Assembly: GCA_041753515.1 (NCBI GenBank)
Contig: JBGSUE010000039.1
Coordinates: forward strand, 1 to 35,150
From: JBGSUE01 sp041753515
GTDB lineage: Bacteria; Patescibacteriota; Microgenomatia; UBA10105; UBA927
Length of the DNA stretch: 35,150 bases
Reading direction: 5' to 3'
A model generated the notes under the pieces. That model was not told where the DNA came from. It made no database searches and saw nothing but the letters and a program-made list of their open reading frames with translations. This document shows, in pieces, positions 15,511 to 23,750 of this stretch (positions are counted from its first letter, which is position 1; the number at the start of each line of letters is the position of its first letter). The position numbers were made by a program, and so were the translations under genes.

Positions 15511-16059
15511 ATGTCAAGAATTGGAAGAGAACCAGTACATATTCCTGAAAGCGTAACGATAGATGTTGCGGATAACATTGTGTCAGTAAAGGGTGTGAAG
15601 GGGACATTAGAATTCTGTATTCCGCACGGTATCGTTGTTGAAAAAGAAGCACATGTTCTCATGGTGAAAAATGTTTCAAAATCAAGAAAAACTGATGCCT
15701 TGCATGGATTGACGCGTGCAATTGTTCAAAACATGGTAACGGGAGTATCCAAAGGTTGGGAAAAAGCATTAGAAATGTCAGGTGTTGGTTTTAGGGCAAC
15801 AACAACCGGCAGAGATTTAACGTTGACTGTCGGGTATTCGCATCCTGTTGTTATTACTCCGCCGGACGGAATAGAATTTGCAGTGCGTGAAGGAAAAATT
15901 ATCGTTTCCGGCATTGACCGTCAAGCAGTCGGACAAGTTGCCGCCAATGTCCGGGTTGTCAGAAAACCGGAGCCGTATAAGGGTAAAGGCATTAAATATG
16001 TCGGTGAATATGTACGACGAAAAGCAGGGAAGACTGCAAAAGCTGTAGGAGCCGGATAA
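15511..16059 (+). CDS. rplF: 50S ribosomal protein L6
   Basis: This 182-residue protein starts MSRIGREPVHIPESVTI and has the two-domain L6 plan, with VSKGWEKALEMSGVGFRA and the C-terminal signature KPEPYKGKGIKYVGEYVRRKAGK. The ATG at 15511 is four bases after the rpsH stop and gives the family start. It sits near the factor-binding site. Confidence 0.97.
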   Translation: MSRIGREPVHIPESVTIDVADNIVSVKGVKGTLEFCIPHGIVVEKEAHVLMVKNVSKSRKTDALHGLTRAIVQNMVTGVSKGWEKALEMSGVGFRATTTGRDLTLTVGYSHPVVITPPDGIEFAVREGKIIVSGIDRQAVGQVAANVRVVRKPEPYKGKGIKYVGEYVRRKAGKTAKAVGAG

Positions 16060-16060
16060 T

Positions 16061-16393
16061 ATGGAAAACAGAAAAAGAAGTATCAGGAAACGAAGAATAT
16101 ATAGGATACGTGCAAAAGTACGCGGTACACACGAGCGTCCGCGTATTTGTTTCAACAGGTCCAATGCATATATCTGGGCTCAGGTAATTGATGATACCAA
16201 GGGGAAGACCCTCGTGTATACAAAGGAAAAGGGGTCAAATACGGACTGCGCAGTAAAATTAGCCGGCGAGTTGGCGAAAATGATGACGAAAAAAAAGGTT
16301 GTGTCAGCCGTATTTGACAGGCGCGGGTACAGATATCATGGGGTTGTGAAAGCATTTGCAGAAACATTACGGAACGGAGGGATTAAAATATGA
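16061..16393 (+). CDS. rplR: 50S ribosomal protein L18
   Basis: This 110-residue protein is slightly short for L18 but has RRIYRIRAKVRGTHERPRICFNRSNAYIWAQVIDD and the C-terminal FDRRGYRYHGVVKAFAETLRNGGIKI. L18 carries 5S rRNA into the large subunit together with L5. It overlaps rpsE by ATGA. Confidence 0.97.
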   Translation: MENRKRSIRKRRIYRIRAKVRGTHERPRICFNRSNAYIWAQVIDDTKGKTLVYTKEKGSNTDCAVKLAGELAKMMTKKKVVSAVFDRRGYRYHGVVKAFAETLRNGGIKI

Positions 16394-16866
16394 ACGATCG
16401 CAAGGAACCAAAGGAATTTGAGGAAAAAGTCGTACAGGTCAACCGTGTATCAAAGAAGACAAAAGGCGGGAATAAAATCGGTTTTTCCGTCCTGTGTGTT
16501 GTCGGTGATAAAAAAGGCCGGGTTGGTGTTGGTTTGGGGGGAGCTCCGGATGTTGCAAGTTCAGTGAAAAAAGCTGTCTCCTATGCAAAAAAACATATGA
16601 TTACCGTACCGATGAGAGGACTTACTATTCCACACGCAGTATTGGTGAAACGTGGTGCGGCAAAGATTATGCTCAAACCGGCACCTCCTGGGACCGGTGT
16701 TATTGCCGGAGGAGCGGTGAGGGCTGTTGTGGAAGCGGCCGGGATCCGCAATATCGTATCGAAAATTTTGGGAAGTAATAATCAGGCATCAAATGTGTAT
16801 GCAACATTCAAAGCTCTGGGGGAGTTGCAGCTTGTATCAAAAAGAAAAATGGTTAAAAGCATATGA
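16390..16866 (+). CDS. rpsE: 30S ribosomal protein S5
   Basis: This 158-residue protein has the dsRBD-like block EKVVQVNRVSKKTKGGNKIGFSV, then GDKKGRVGVGLGGAPDV, and PPGTGVIAGGAVRAVVEAAGIRNIVSKILGSNN. S5 matters for decoding accuracy. It runs straight into rplO by an ATGA overlap; rpmD (L30), which normally sits between the two genes, is absent. Confidence 0.97.
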   Translation: MNDRKEPKEFEEKVVQVNRVSKKTKGGNKIGFSVLCVVGDKKGRVGVGLGGAPDVASSVKKAVSYAKKHMITVPMRGLTIPHAVLVKRGAAKIMLKPAPPGTGVIAGGAVRAVVEAAGIRNIVSKILGSNNQASNVYATFKALGELQLVSKRKMVKSI

Positions 16867-17327
16867 AGCAAAATATATCTCTTACTCAATTGCCCAAAAT
16901 AACAAAAAGAAAAGCAAAACGGCTGGGAAGGGGTCATGGGTCAGGAAAAGTGAAAACGGCGGGCAGGGGCACCAAAGGACAAAAAAGCAGGGGAACAATC
17001 AAACAGGGTTTTGAAGGTGGTCAGTTATCCATTATCAAGCGTCTGCCTCTTCTGCGAGGGAAAGGGAAAAACAAACCGATGAGCCGGATAGTAGGTCTTC
17101 CCAAAGTCACTGTATCTACCGGTATACTGAAAATAGTACCGAAGGGGAAACGGGTCGATATCGATACGCTCTATCTTTATCATATCATTCCATCGAAACA
17201 TTGCAGAGTAAAAATTGTGGATGGCGGACCAGTTGTATCCCCGCTCACTGTCCTGCTGCCCTGTTCTGCCGGCGCCAAACGAGAAATAGAAAAAGCCGGC
17301 GGCACAGTCAGTGCTCCCTTGATATGA
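16863..17327 (+). CDS. rplO: 50S ribosomal protein L15
   Basis: This 154-residue protein has the basic glycine-rich N-terminus RLGRGHGSGKVKTAGRGTKG, then QKSRGTIKQGFEGGQLSIIKRLP, and a C-terminal domain ending KAGGTVSAPLI. It overlaps rpsE upstream and secY downstream by ATGA, so translation of all three is coupled. L15 is a late assembly protein. Confidence 0.96.
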   Translation: MKQNISLTQLPKITKRKAKRLGRGHGSGKVKTAGRGTKGQKSRGTIKQGFEGGQLSIIKRLPLLRGKGKNKPMSRIVGLPKVTVSTGILKIVPKGKRVDIDTLYLYHIIPSKHCRVKIVDGGPVVSPLTVLLPCSAGAKREIEKAGGTVSAPLI

Positions 17328-18613
17328 ATGAAATTTTCACCCCCCTTACTAACAGCTGGAAAACACCTCTTCTACGCAGGAAAATTCTTATCACTGCTCT
17401 TATTTTTATTTTATTCAGGCTCTTTGCTCATATTCCCGTACCGGGAATCGACAGACAAAAATTGTCGGAGCTTTTTTCATCAAATCAATTTTTAGGACTT
17501 CTTGATATATTTTCCGGTGGAACTCTCGTCAATTTTTCCATCATGGCTCTCGGGCTTAATCCATATATCAATGCATCTATTATGCTGCAGCTTATGACGA
17601 TTGTGATTCCAAAACTTGAGGAACTCCAGAAAGAGGGGGAATACGGGAGGGAAAAAATAAATCAGTATACGCGCCTGATTACGGTTCCACTCGCAACTGT
17701 TCAGGCAATCGGCATGTATGCGCTATTAAAAAATCAGAATATCATTTCGGGAACGGATCCTCTCTCTCTTATATCTATCATAATTACGATGGTGACCGGA
17801 ACGGTTTTGGTTATGTGGCTTGGGGAGCTTATCACTGAATATGGAATCGGTAATGGTATTTCACTTCTTATTTTTGGGGGAATAGTAGGCCGTCTGCCGG
17901 TCACGATGTCCAAATCGTTGTTCAGCGCAACAAATGAAGCGAGTATCGGGTATGTATTTTTTGCCGGATTAGCACTTATTGTTATCGCGGCTACTGTATT
18001 TGTCAATGAAGCAGTGCGCAAAGTTCCTGTGCAATATGCGCGCCGGGTACGGGGGAATAAGGTCTATGGTGGTTCATCATCATACCTACCGCTGCGCGTC
18101 AATCAAGCAGGCGTTATTCCGATCATTTTTGCAGTATCATTGGTACTTATTCCATCGTTGTTGGGAGGTTTTTTACAACAGACCGGAAATGCGTCATTTG
18201 TAGCGTTTGGCAGGACACTGTCGGGATTATTTCAGCCATCAAGCGCATCATATAATATAATTTATTTTTTGTTGGTTATCGGATTTACCTATTTTTATAC
18301 AGCAATTACCTTTAATCCTTCAAAAATCGCCGGGGAAATTCAGAAACATGGCGGTTTTATTCCGGGAATACGGCCAGGTATACCTACAAGTCAGTACCTG
18401 AATTATATTCTGACACGGATTACCGTTGCAGGAGCGTTGTTTTTGGGACTTATTGCAATACTGCCATCTCTTGCAGATTCAATCTCCGGTGTTACGACCA
18501 TGCTCGTTGGTGGTACGGGAGTTCTCATCGTGGTATCGGTCGTACTTGAAACCGTAAAAAATCTCGAAGCACAGCTTGTCATGAGAAATTATGACGGATT
18601 TTTAAAGGAGTAA
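17324..18613 (+). CDS. secY: Preprotein translocase subunit SecY
   Basis: This 429-residue protein has the ten-helix SecY plan. Early motifs are FRLFAHIPVPGID and the plug region FSGGTLVNFSIMALGLNPYINASIMLQL; helix 5 region shows ITEYGIGNGISLLIFGGI; the cytoplasmic loop carries YARRVRGNKVYGGSSSYLPL with the basic residues that contact SecA and ribosome; the C-terminal half has TAITFNPSKIAGEIQKHGGFIPGIRPG. The ATG at 17324 overlaps the rplO stop; a longer in-frame reading from 17201 lies inside rplO and was rejected. SecY forms the protein-conducting channel with SecE. Confidence 0.98.
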   Translation: MNEIFTPLTNSWKTPLLRRKILITALIFILFRLFAHIPVPGIDRQKLSELFSSNQFLGLLDIFSGGTLVNFSIMALGLNPYINASIMLQLMTIVIPKLEELQKEGEYGREKINQYTRLITVPLATVQAIGMYALLKNQNIISGTDPLSLISIIITMVTGTVLVMWLGELITEYGIGNGISLLIFGGIVGRLPVTMSKSLFSATNEASIGYVFFAGLALIVIAATVFVNEAVRKVPVQYARRVRGNKVYGGSSSYLPLRVNQAGVIPIIFAVSLVLIPSLLGGFLQQTGNASFVAFGRTLSGLFQPSSASYNIIYFLLVIGFTYFYTAITFNPSKIAGEIQKHGGFIPGIRPGIPTSQYLNYILTRITVAGALFLGLIAILPSLADSISGVTTMLVGGTGVLIVVSVVLETVKNLEAQLVMRNYDGFLKE

Positions 18614-18694
18614 ATTTCAAATCACAAATCTCAATGTCCAAATCTCAAGAATTAATATTGTGATTTGGGATTGAGGATTTGGGTTTTGAATTTA
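18612..18694. repeat. Long imperfect inverted repeat between secY and adk
   Basis: The left arm (about 18612-18649) is built of repeated CAAATC-type words, and the right arm (about 18657-18694) is its imperfect reverse complement, matching at roughly four of five positions over about 37 bases. The RNA would fold into one long hairpin with a short loop. It may serve as a processing or termination signal, or be a spread repeat family. Confidence 0.6.
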
Positions 18695-18701
18695 TTTAGT
18701 T

Positions 18702-19277
18702 ATGCACATCGTATTTTTCGGTCCGGAAGGATCCGGCAAGGGAACACAGGCGAAATTATTAAGCGAGGCACTGAAATTGCCGATACTGACAAGCGGTGAT
18801 CTTGTCCGTGATGCGGCAGTCAATGATAAGGGCATTATCGGGGAGGTCTGCCGACAGGCGCTTTCTGAAGGAAAATATGTGGCAGACAGTGAGATGTTTG
18901 TCCTGTGGAAATGGAGGCTGAAAGAGGAAGATGCAAAAGGCGGGTGGATCATGGACGGATTCCCGAGAAATGTGGAGCAGGCAAAATTTTTGGACGATAA
19001 GATTGATAAATATGGATATAAAGTCGAGAAAGTTATTTATCTGAATTTAAGTGAAGAGGAATCACTCCGACGTCTCATAAAACGGGCTCGGCCACTGACC
19101 CCCGGATCAACCGAACTTCATGATTCGCCGGAGCGTATTAAAAGCCGGCTTGAGATCTACAAAGAGGGTGAAAAGGATGTTCTCGAATTTTACCGGCAAA
19201 AAGGAGTGCTCGAGGATATTAATGCCGACTCGTCAATCGAAGATGTACACAAGGAAATTCTCAGTAAAATTCAGTAA
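18702..19277 (+). CDS. adk: Adenylate kinase
   Basis: This 191-residue kinase interconverts ATP + AMP and 2 ADP. It has the P-loop GPEGSGKGTQ (residues 7-16), LTSGDLVRDA for AMP binding, and GGWIMDGFPRNVEQAKFLD. The lid region is short (RARPLTPGSTELHDSPERIKSRL) and has no zinc cysteines, as in short-form adenylate kinases. Its place after secY is classical. Substrate specificity for AMP is inferred from the family and context. Confidence 0.93.
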   Translation: MHIVFFGPEGSGKGTQAKLLSEALKLPILTSGDLVRDAAVNDKGIIGEVCRQALSEGKYVADSEMFVLWKWRLKEEDAKGGWIMDGFPRNVEQAKFLDDKIDKYGYKVEKVIYLNLSEEESLRRLIKRARPLTPGSTELHDSPERIKSRLEIYKEGEKDVLEFYRQKGVLEDINADSSIEDVHKEILSKIQ

Positions 19278-19280
19278 GAT

Positions 19281-19811
19281 ATGAAGCTCATTGCTCTTGT
19301 CGGAATGCCGGGATCGGGAAAAAGTGTGGCTGCTGATTTTTTCAGGTCCCGCAACATTCCCGTTCTTCGCTTTGGCGATGAAACGGACATCGGTCTGAAA
19401 GATCACGGGCTCGAGCGGAATGAAAAAAATGAGCGCTGGTTCCGCGAAAAGATCAGGAAAGAGCTCGGGATGGCTGCTATGGCAATCCGGATTGAGCCCA
19501 GGATCAAAAAAGCAATGGTTGATTCAGAAACAATCGTCCTTGACGGTCTGTATAGTTGGGAAGAGTATGTCTATCTCAAGAAAAAATTTCCGTATCTTAT
19601 GCTCGTCTGCATTTGGGCACCGCCGTTTTTGCGCTACAACCGTTTGGCAACACGGAAAGTAAGATCTCTGACGGAAGAAGAATCGCGCAGCCGTGATATT
19701 GCCGAAATTGAGAATCTGAACAAAGGAGGTCCGATTGCAGTTGCTGACGATGTAATTGTAAACAGTACGACGAAGAGGTATCTTCACAGTCAATTGGAAA
19801 AATACATATGA
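19281..19811 (+). CDS. P-loop nucleotide kinase, UPF0200/dephospho-CoA kinase-like
   Basis: This 176-residue protein has a Walker A motif GMPGSGKSVAADFF (residues 8-21), then RFGDETDIGLKDHGLERNEKN and a later ETIVLDGLYSWEEYVYLKK. This order resembles the UPF0200 group of archaeal kinases and, more distantly, dephospho-CoA kinases and adenylate kinases. It lies between adk and map and is coupled to map by ATGA. The substrate cannot be assigned from sequence. A role in nucleotide or coenzyme A metabolism is the best guess. Confidence 0.65.
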   Translation: MKLIALVGMPGSGKSVAADFFRSRNIPVLRFGDETDIGLKDHGLERNEKNERWFREKIRKELGMAAMAIRIEPRIKKAMVDSETIVLDGLYSWEEYVYLKKKFPYLMLVCIWAPPFLRYNRLATRKVRSLTEEESRSRDIAEIENLNKGGPIAVADDVIVNSTTKRYLHSQLEKYI

Positions 19812-20569
19812 TAGATCTCAAAACTGAGGAAGAAATCGGTATCATGCATGAAGGGGGGCAGATTCTCGGAAATATTCTTCGGGAGTTAATCGCCAAAGCG
19901 TCTGCCGGCGACAATCTTTTGGATATCGAGAAACATGCAGTGACAATGATACAAGAGGCCGGATGCCTACCGTCTTTTCCAACTGTTGAAGGGTATACAT
20001 GGGCAACGTGTTTGTGCGTCAACGATGCGATTGTTCATGGAATTCCCAAAGACAGGTTATTACTGGAGGGCGATATCCTCACGATTGATGTCGGGCTTAT
20101 TCATAAAGGGTTTCATGCGGATACGGCATGGACAAAAATAATACAAAGCGAAGAGGGAAAAGGAGAAAAGGAAAAGTTTTTGCGTGTTGGGGAAGAAACG
20201 TTATGGAAAGCAATCGAGCAGGTAAAGCCGGGTAATCACATCGGGGATATTTCGCGTGTCATTCAGCAAAATATTGAAGGTGCGGGATATTCGATTATCA
20301 AATCACTCGTCGGGCATGGAGTCGGAAAAAATCTTCATGAGGATCCGCAGATACCGGGATATCTCACAAGCAGTATTGAAGATACAATGATTTTATCACC
20401 GGGCATGACATTAGCCATCGAGGTGATTTACGCGATGGGGTCGGGAAAGACACGCTATGATGAGAACGATGGCTGGACAATTCGCACAAGAGACCGGTCA
20501 GTTTCGGCGGTTTTTGAGCATTCTGTAGGAATCGGTGAGAAGGGAACTCTTGTATTGACCGGAGTGTAA
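19808..20569 (+). CDS. map: Methionine aminopeptidase, type I
   Basis: This 253-residue enzyme removes the initiator Met from new proteins. The five metal ligands are all in place: Asp in LTIDVGL, Asp in GFHADTAWT, His in LVGHGVGKNLHEDP, Glu in TLAIEVIYAMG, and Glu in VFEHSVGIG. The start overlaps the upstream kinase gene by ATGA. Its place between the adk-type genes and infA is conserved in many bacteria. Confidence 0.97.
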   Translation: MIDLKTEEEIGIMHEGGQILGNILRELIAKASAGDNLLDIEKHAVTMIQEAGCLPSFPTVEGYTWATCLCVNDAIVHGIPKDRLLLEGDILTIDVGLIHKGFHADTAWTKIIQSEEGKGEKEKFLRVGEETLWKAIEQVKPGNHIGDISRVIQQNIEGAGYSIIKSLVGHGVGKNLHEDPQIPGYLTSSIEDTMILSPGMTLAIEVIYAMGSGKTRYDENDGWTIRTRDRSVSAVFEHSVGIGEKGTLVLTGV

Positions 20570-20595
20570 TGTTGGAGTACAATATCCCTATCTCG

Positions 20596-20639
20596 GGTCA
20601 AAAACTTCAAAAGTTTGGAGACTGACCTTATTTTTTTTG
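20596..20639 (+). terminator. Terminator-like hairpin between map and infA
   Basis: An outer stem GGTCA (20596-20600) / TGACC (20623-20627) encloses an inner perfect stem AAACTT (20602-20607) / AAGTTT (20611-20616). TTATTTTTTTT follows. The layout fits an intrinsic terminator or an attenuator ahead of infA. Confidence 0.55.
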
Positions 20640-20656
20640 TGGTTAAACTATTGAAT

Positions 20657-20875
20657 ATGGTGCATCAAGGGAATATTGAAGTTGAAGGTATTGTCACCGA
20701 GTCATTGCCCAATACGCTTTTCCGGGTAAAATTACCGAATGGCAGAATTGTTTTATGCCATCTGTCAGGAAAAATGCGGATGAATTATATCCGTATCATG
20801 CCCGGGGATAAGGTGCGAATAGAAATGACGCCGTATGACGGCACAAAGGGCAGAATTATGTACAGGAATAAATAA
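20657..20875 (+). CDS. infA: Translation initiation factor IF-1
   Basis: The start MVHQGNIEVEGIVTESLPNT at 20657 gives 72 residues, the usual IF-1 length; a longer frame to 20615 gives an N-terminus unlike the family. OB-fold blocks FRVKLPNGRIVLCHLSGKMRMNYIRIMPGDKVRIEMTPYDGTKGRI are all present. No Shine-Dalgarno precedes it. A terminator-like hairpin lies 18 bases upstream. Confidence 0.96.
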   Translation: MVHQGNIEVEGIVTESLPNTLFRVKLPNGRIVLCHLSGKMRMNYIRIMPGDKVRIEMTPYDGTKGRIMYRNK

Positions 20876-20876
20876 T

Positions 20877-20990
20877 ATGAAAGTACGTGCAAGTGTTAAA
20901 ACGATGTGTATAAAGTGTAAAATTGTCCGAAGAAGGGGAAAAGTTTTTGTGATATGCGAAAATCCAAAGCATAAACAGAGACAGGGCTAA
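20877..20990 (+). CDS. rpmJ: 50S ribosomal protein L36
   Basis: This 37-residue protein reads MKVRASVKTMCIKCKIVRRR and ends CENPKHKQRQG. The zinc ligands Cys-11, Cys-14, Cys-27 and His-32 are in the classical positions. The start follows the infA stop after one base. It sits in its usual place between infA and rpsM. Confidence 0.97.
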   Translation: MKVRASVKTMCIKCKIVRRRGKVFVICENPKHKQRQG

Positions 20991-20994
20991 AAGT

Positions 20995-21405
20995 ATGGTA
21001 CGAATAGTAGGCGTTGATTTGCCAGACAATAAACGGGCTGATATTGCACTCACCTATATTTATGGAATAGGCAGAACCAACGTAGAAATATTACTCAATT
21101 CTGCACAGATTGATCCGTCAAAGCGTGCACATGATTTTACTGATGAAGATGTATCGCGATTAAGCAAATCATTGGAGAACTTCGTGGTCGAGGGCGATCT
21201 TCGCCAACAGATAATGTCTAATATCAAACGCATGAGAGAAATCCAATCGTATCGGGGCATACGTCATGCACGGAAATTACCGTCAAGAGGCCAAAGGACG
21301 AAATCGAATGCCAGAACACGCAGAGGTAAGCGCATGACGATTGGTGCGATGAAAAAAGATGACCGGGCAAAGGTAGAAGTGCAGCAAAAGCCGGCTGGAA
21401 AGTAA
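20995..21405 (+). CDS. rpsM: 30S ribosomal protein S13
   Basis: This 136-residue protein begins MVRIVGVDLPDNKRADIALTYIYGIG and carries the tRNA-contacting C-terminal block YRGIRHARKLPSRGQRTKSNARTRRGKR. The tail beyond that (about 18 residues, rich in Lys and Gln) is a little longer than in E. coli. It heads the alpha-type part of the cluster. Confidence 0.97.
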   Translation: MVRIVGVDLPDNKRADIALTYIYGIGRTNVEILLNSAQIDPSKRAHDFTDEDVSRLSKSLENFVVEGDLRQQIMSNIKRMREIQSYRGIRHARKLPSRGQRTKSNARTRRGKRMTIGAMKKDDRAKVEVQQKPAGK

Positions 21406-21414
21406 TATACATAT

Positions 21415-21786
21415 ATGGCACAAAAAAATAAACGAATCATTCCGGAACAGGGTAAAATTTTTATTACCGCTACGTTTAATAATACGCTTGTGACAATAAC
21501 GGATATGAATGGGAATGCCCTGTACTGGAGTTCATCAGGACTTGTTGGGTTTAAGGGTGCCCGAAAAGCGTCACCATATGCGGCAACGACAGCTGTAGAG
21601 GCTGTAACCAGAAAAGCTGCCGACGATGGCCTACGGAAAGTTGAAGTATACATTAAGGGACCTGGCTCCGGAAGGGATGCAGCACTTCGGGCAATTAAAG
21701 CAGTGGGATTGGTTATTACACTGATCGCAGATGTAACACCGATACCCCACAATGGTGTGAGACCGAAAAAGAAAAGGAGAGTATAA
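21415..21786 (+). CDS. rpsK: 30S ribosomal protein S11
   Basis: This 123-residue protein contains GKIFITATFNNTLVTITDMNGN, GFKGARKASPYAATTAVE, GPGSGRDAALRAIKAVGL and ends TPIPHNGVRPKKKRRV, all diagnostic of S11. S11 lies on the 30S platform near the mRNA exit. The stop overlaps the rpsD start by one base (TAATG). Confidence 0.98.
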   Translation: MAQKNKRIIPEQGKIFITATFNNTLVTITDMNGNALYWSSSGLVGFKGARKASPYAATTAVEAVTRKAADDGLRKVEVYIKGPGSGRDAALRAIKAVGLVITLIADVTPIPHNGVRPKKKRRV

Positions 21787-22406
21787 TGGCAAGATATACA
21801 GGACCAAAAAACAGATTGTCACGCAGGGAAGGCATTGATTTAGGTTTGAAAACAGCCGGTACGAAAGCTCATGCACGGCTTCTTAAGAGATTAAATGTAC
21901 CGCCGGGAGCGCATGGTCAGCGAGGAAGAAAAAAAACATCTGATTATGGCCTGCAGCTGCGGGAAAAACAGAAACTGAAACGGATGTACGGTCTCTTAGA
22001 ACGACAGTACAGAAGATTTTTTACAATGGCAAAAAAATGGAAGGGTAATACGGGAGAAAAATTTTTGCAGTTTTTGGAAAGAAGACTGGATAATGCAGTG
22101 TACAGACTTGGGTTGGCACCGACACGCGGCATATCGCGACAGCTTGTCAGCCATGGACACGTATTGGTAGACGGTAAGAAAGTAAATATACCGTCGTATC
22201 TGACATCGGCCGGTCAGACAATAACGCTAACAGTAAAAGGCTTGGGAATTCCTGCGGTAAAAACTGCATTAGAAAATAAAAATATCACTCTCCCTCAATG
22301 GATTGATAGAAAAGGACCGATAGGGAAAATCGTCCGTTTGCCTGAGCGGGGAGATATACCTGAAGATATCAATGAACAGCTTATTATTGAATTTTATTCC
22401 AGATAA
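21786..22406 (+). CDS. rpsD: 30S ribosomal protein S4
   Basis: This 206-residue protein begins MARYTGPKNRLSRREGIDLG and contains LKRMYGLLERQYRRFF, the S4 RNA-binding block RRLDNAVYRLGLAPTRGISRQLVSHGHVLVDGKKVNIPSY, and IDRKGPIGKIVRLPERGDIPEDINEQLIIEFYSR. It lacks the N-terminal zinc cysteines, so it is the C-minus type. S4 starts 30S assembly and, in E. coli, regulates the alpha operon. Confidence 0.98.
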   Translation: MARYTGPKNRLSRREGIDLGLKTAGTKAHARLLKRLNVPPGAHGQRGRKKTSDYGLQLREKQKLKRMYGLLERQYRRFFTMAKKWKGNTGEKFLQFLERRLDNAVYRLGLAPTRGISRQLVSHGHVLVDGKKVNIPSYLTSAGQTITLTVKGLGIPAVKTALENKNITLPQWIDRKGPIGKIVRLPERGDIPEDINEQLIIEFYSR

Positions 22407-22428
22407 TTATCAAAAATAAAGGAGGCAT

Positions 22429-23343
22429 ATGGTTGAACCAACATTTCAAATTAAAACTGATTTTGAAAATAATTCGTACGGAAAATTTATTATTGAACCG
22501 CTTGAAAAAGGGTATGGCCAAACATTAGGAAACAGTTTGAGGCGGGTACTTCTGACATCTCTTGAGGGTGCAGCTATTCAGACGGTCAAGATAGAAGGAG
22601 TGAAACATCAGTTTTCAACTCTTCCTGGTCTTAAAGAGGATATTATAGAATTTTGTCTCAATTTAAAAAAAGTCCGACTGATCATTCATTCAAATGAAAC
22701 AGTACGCATGACGCTTGAGAAAAAAGGATCTGGTAGTGTGAAGGCGGCAGATATCGAAGTGCCCTCAGGTGTGGAAATCGTCAATCCGGAGCTTGAGTTG
22801 GGTACGCTTTCAGACAGAAAAGCAGTGCTGAGCGCACAGATAACCGCAGGAAAAGGATATGGGTATGTAAAAGCAGATGAAATTGAACATGATGAGGTTG
22901 GTGTGATTCCTCTTGATGCTTTGTATGCACCTATCCCCCGCGTGAATTACCGGGTGGAGGCAACACGCGTTGGAAGAATGACAAATCTTGACAGGCTTGT
23001 GATGGAAGTGTGGAGCGACGGTACTGTAAAGCCAATGGATGCATTGCATGAAGCATCGAAGATTCTCGTTTCCTATTATACGCAGATTATTGAACCAAAA
23101 GAGACGCAGGAGAAGTTAAGTACAACAGACGAACCTGTTTTATCTGACGATATACTGAAGATGAGGATAGAAGAAATCGATATCCCAACCCGTATTGTCA
23201 ATGCTCTTGCAAACGGAGGAATTGAAACAATCGGACAGCTGGTATTAGCAGATCGTTCTGATCTCATGAAAATTAAAAATTTAGGTGCGAAGTCTTTGTC
23301 AATAGTTGAGGAAAAACTGAAAGATAAAAATATAACGTTATGA
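22429..23343 (+). CDS. rpoA: RNA polymerase alpha subunit
   Basis: This 304-residue protein has the alpha N-terminal domain with NSYGKFIIEPLEKGYGQTLGNSLRRVLLTSLEG and the VKHQFSTLPGLKEDI block needed for dimerisation. The C-terminal DNA-binding domain (about residues 250-304) is also present: RIVNALANGGIETIGQLVLADRSDLMKIKNLGAKSLSIVEEKL. A strong AAGGAGG lies just upstream of the ATG. The gene is coupled to rplQ by ATGA. Confidence 0.98.
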   Translation: MVEPTFQIKTDFENNSYGKFIIEPLEKGYGQTLGNSLRRVLLTSLEGAAIQTVKIEGVKHQFSTLPGLKEDIIEFCLNLKKVRLIIHSNETVRMTLEKKGSGSVKAADIEVPSGVEIVNPELELGTLSDRKAVLSAQITAGKGYGYVKADEIEHDEVGVIPLDALYAPIPRVNYRVEATRVGRMTNLDRLVMEVWSDGTVKPMDALHEASKILVSYYTQIIEPKETQEKLSTTDEPVLSDDILKMRIEEIDIPTRIVNALANGGIETIGQLVLADRSDLMKIKNLGAKSLSIVEEKLKDKNITL

Positions 23344-23750
23344 GGCATCAGATATTCGGAAAAAAATTATCACGCACAAAAAATGCACGAAGGGTGCTTC
23401 TGCAAAATTTGTGCCGCCAGTTTATCCAGCATGAACAGATCATCACGACACATGCGAAAGCCAAAGCAGTCCAGCCACTCATTGAAAAATTGATCACGCA
23501 CGCCAAAAAAAATACAGGATCATCGGTTTTGCAGATTCGAAAGGTGATAGCGGATGGTAAAACCGTAAAAAAGCTTTTGCAGGATGCATTGACAGTTTTT
23601 TCAAAGCGTACAAGCGGGTACACAAGATTAATGAAAGTGGACATAAAACGGCAGGACGCATCACGGATGGCCGTTTTATCATACGTTGACAAGCCGGTTC
23701 AATCAGAAGAAATTACAGTCAAGAAAGTCAAACCCAGGAAAAAAGTATGA
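23340..23750 (+). CDS. rplQ: 50S ribosomal protein L17
   Basis: This 136-residue protein has the conserved core RHQIFGKKLSRTKNARRVLLQNL, EQIITTHAKAKAVQPLIEKLIT, and RTSGYTRLMKVDIKRQDASRMAVLSYV. The C-terminal tail is basic. It is the last gene of the usual alpha operon and is coupled to rplM by ATGA. Confidence 0.96.
   Translation: MRHQIFGKKLSRTKNARRVLLQNLCRQFIQHEQIITTHAKAKAVQPLIEKLITHAKKNTGSSVLQIRKVIADGKTVKKLLQDALTVFSKRTSGYTRLMKVDIKRQDASRMAVLSYVDKPVQSEEITVKKVKPRKKV

Noticed and set aside
17201..17323. Longer N-terminus for SecY
   Set aside because: It lies inside rplO, is basic and cysteine-rich unlike SecY, and the ATG at 17324 gives the family start with an ATGA overlap.
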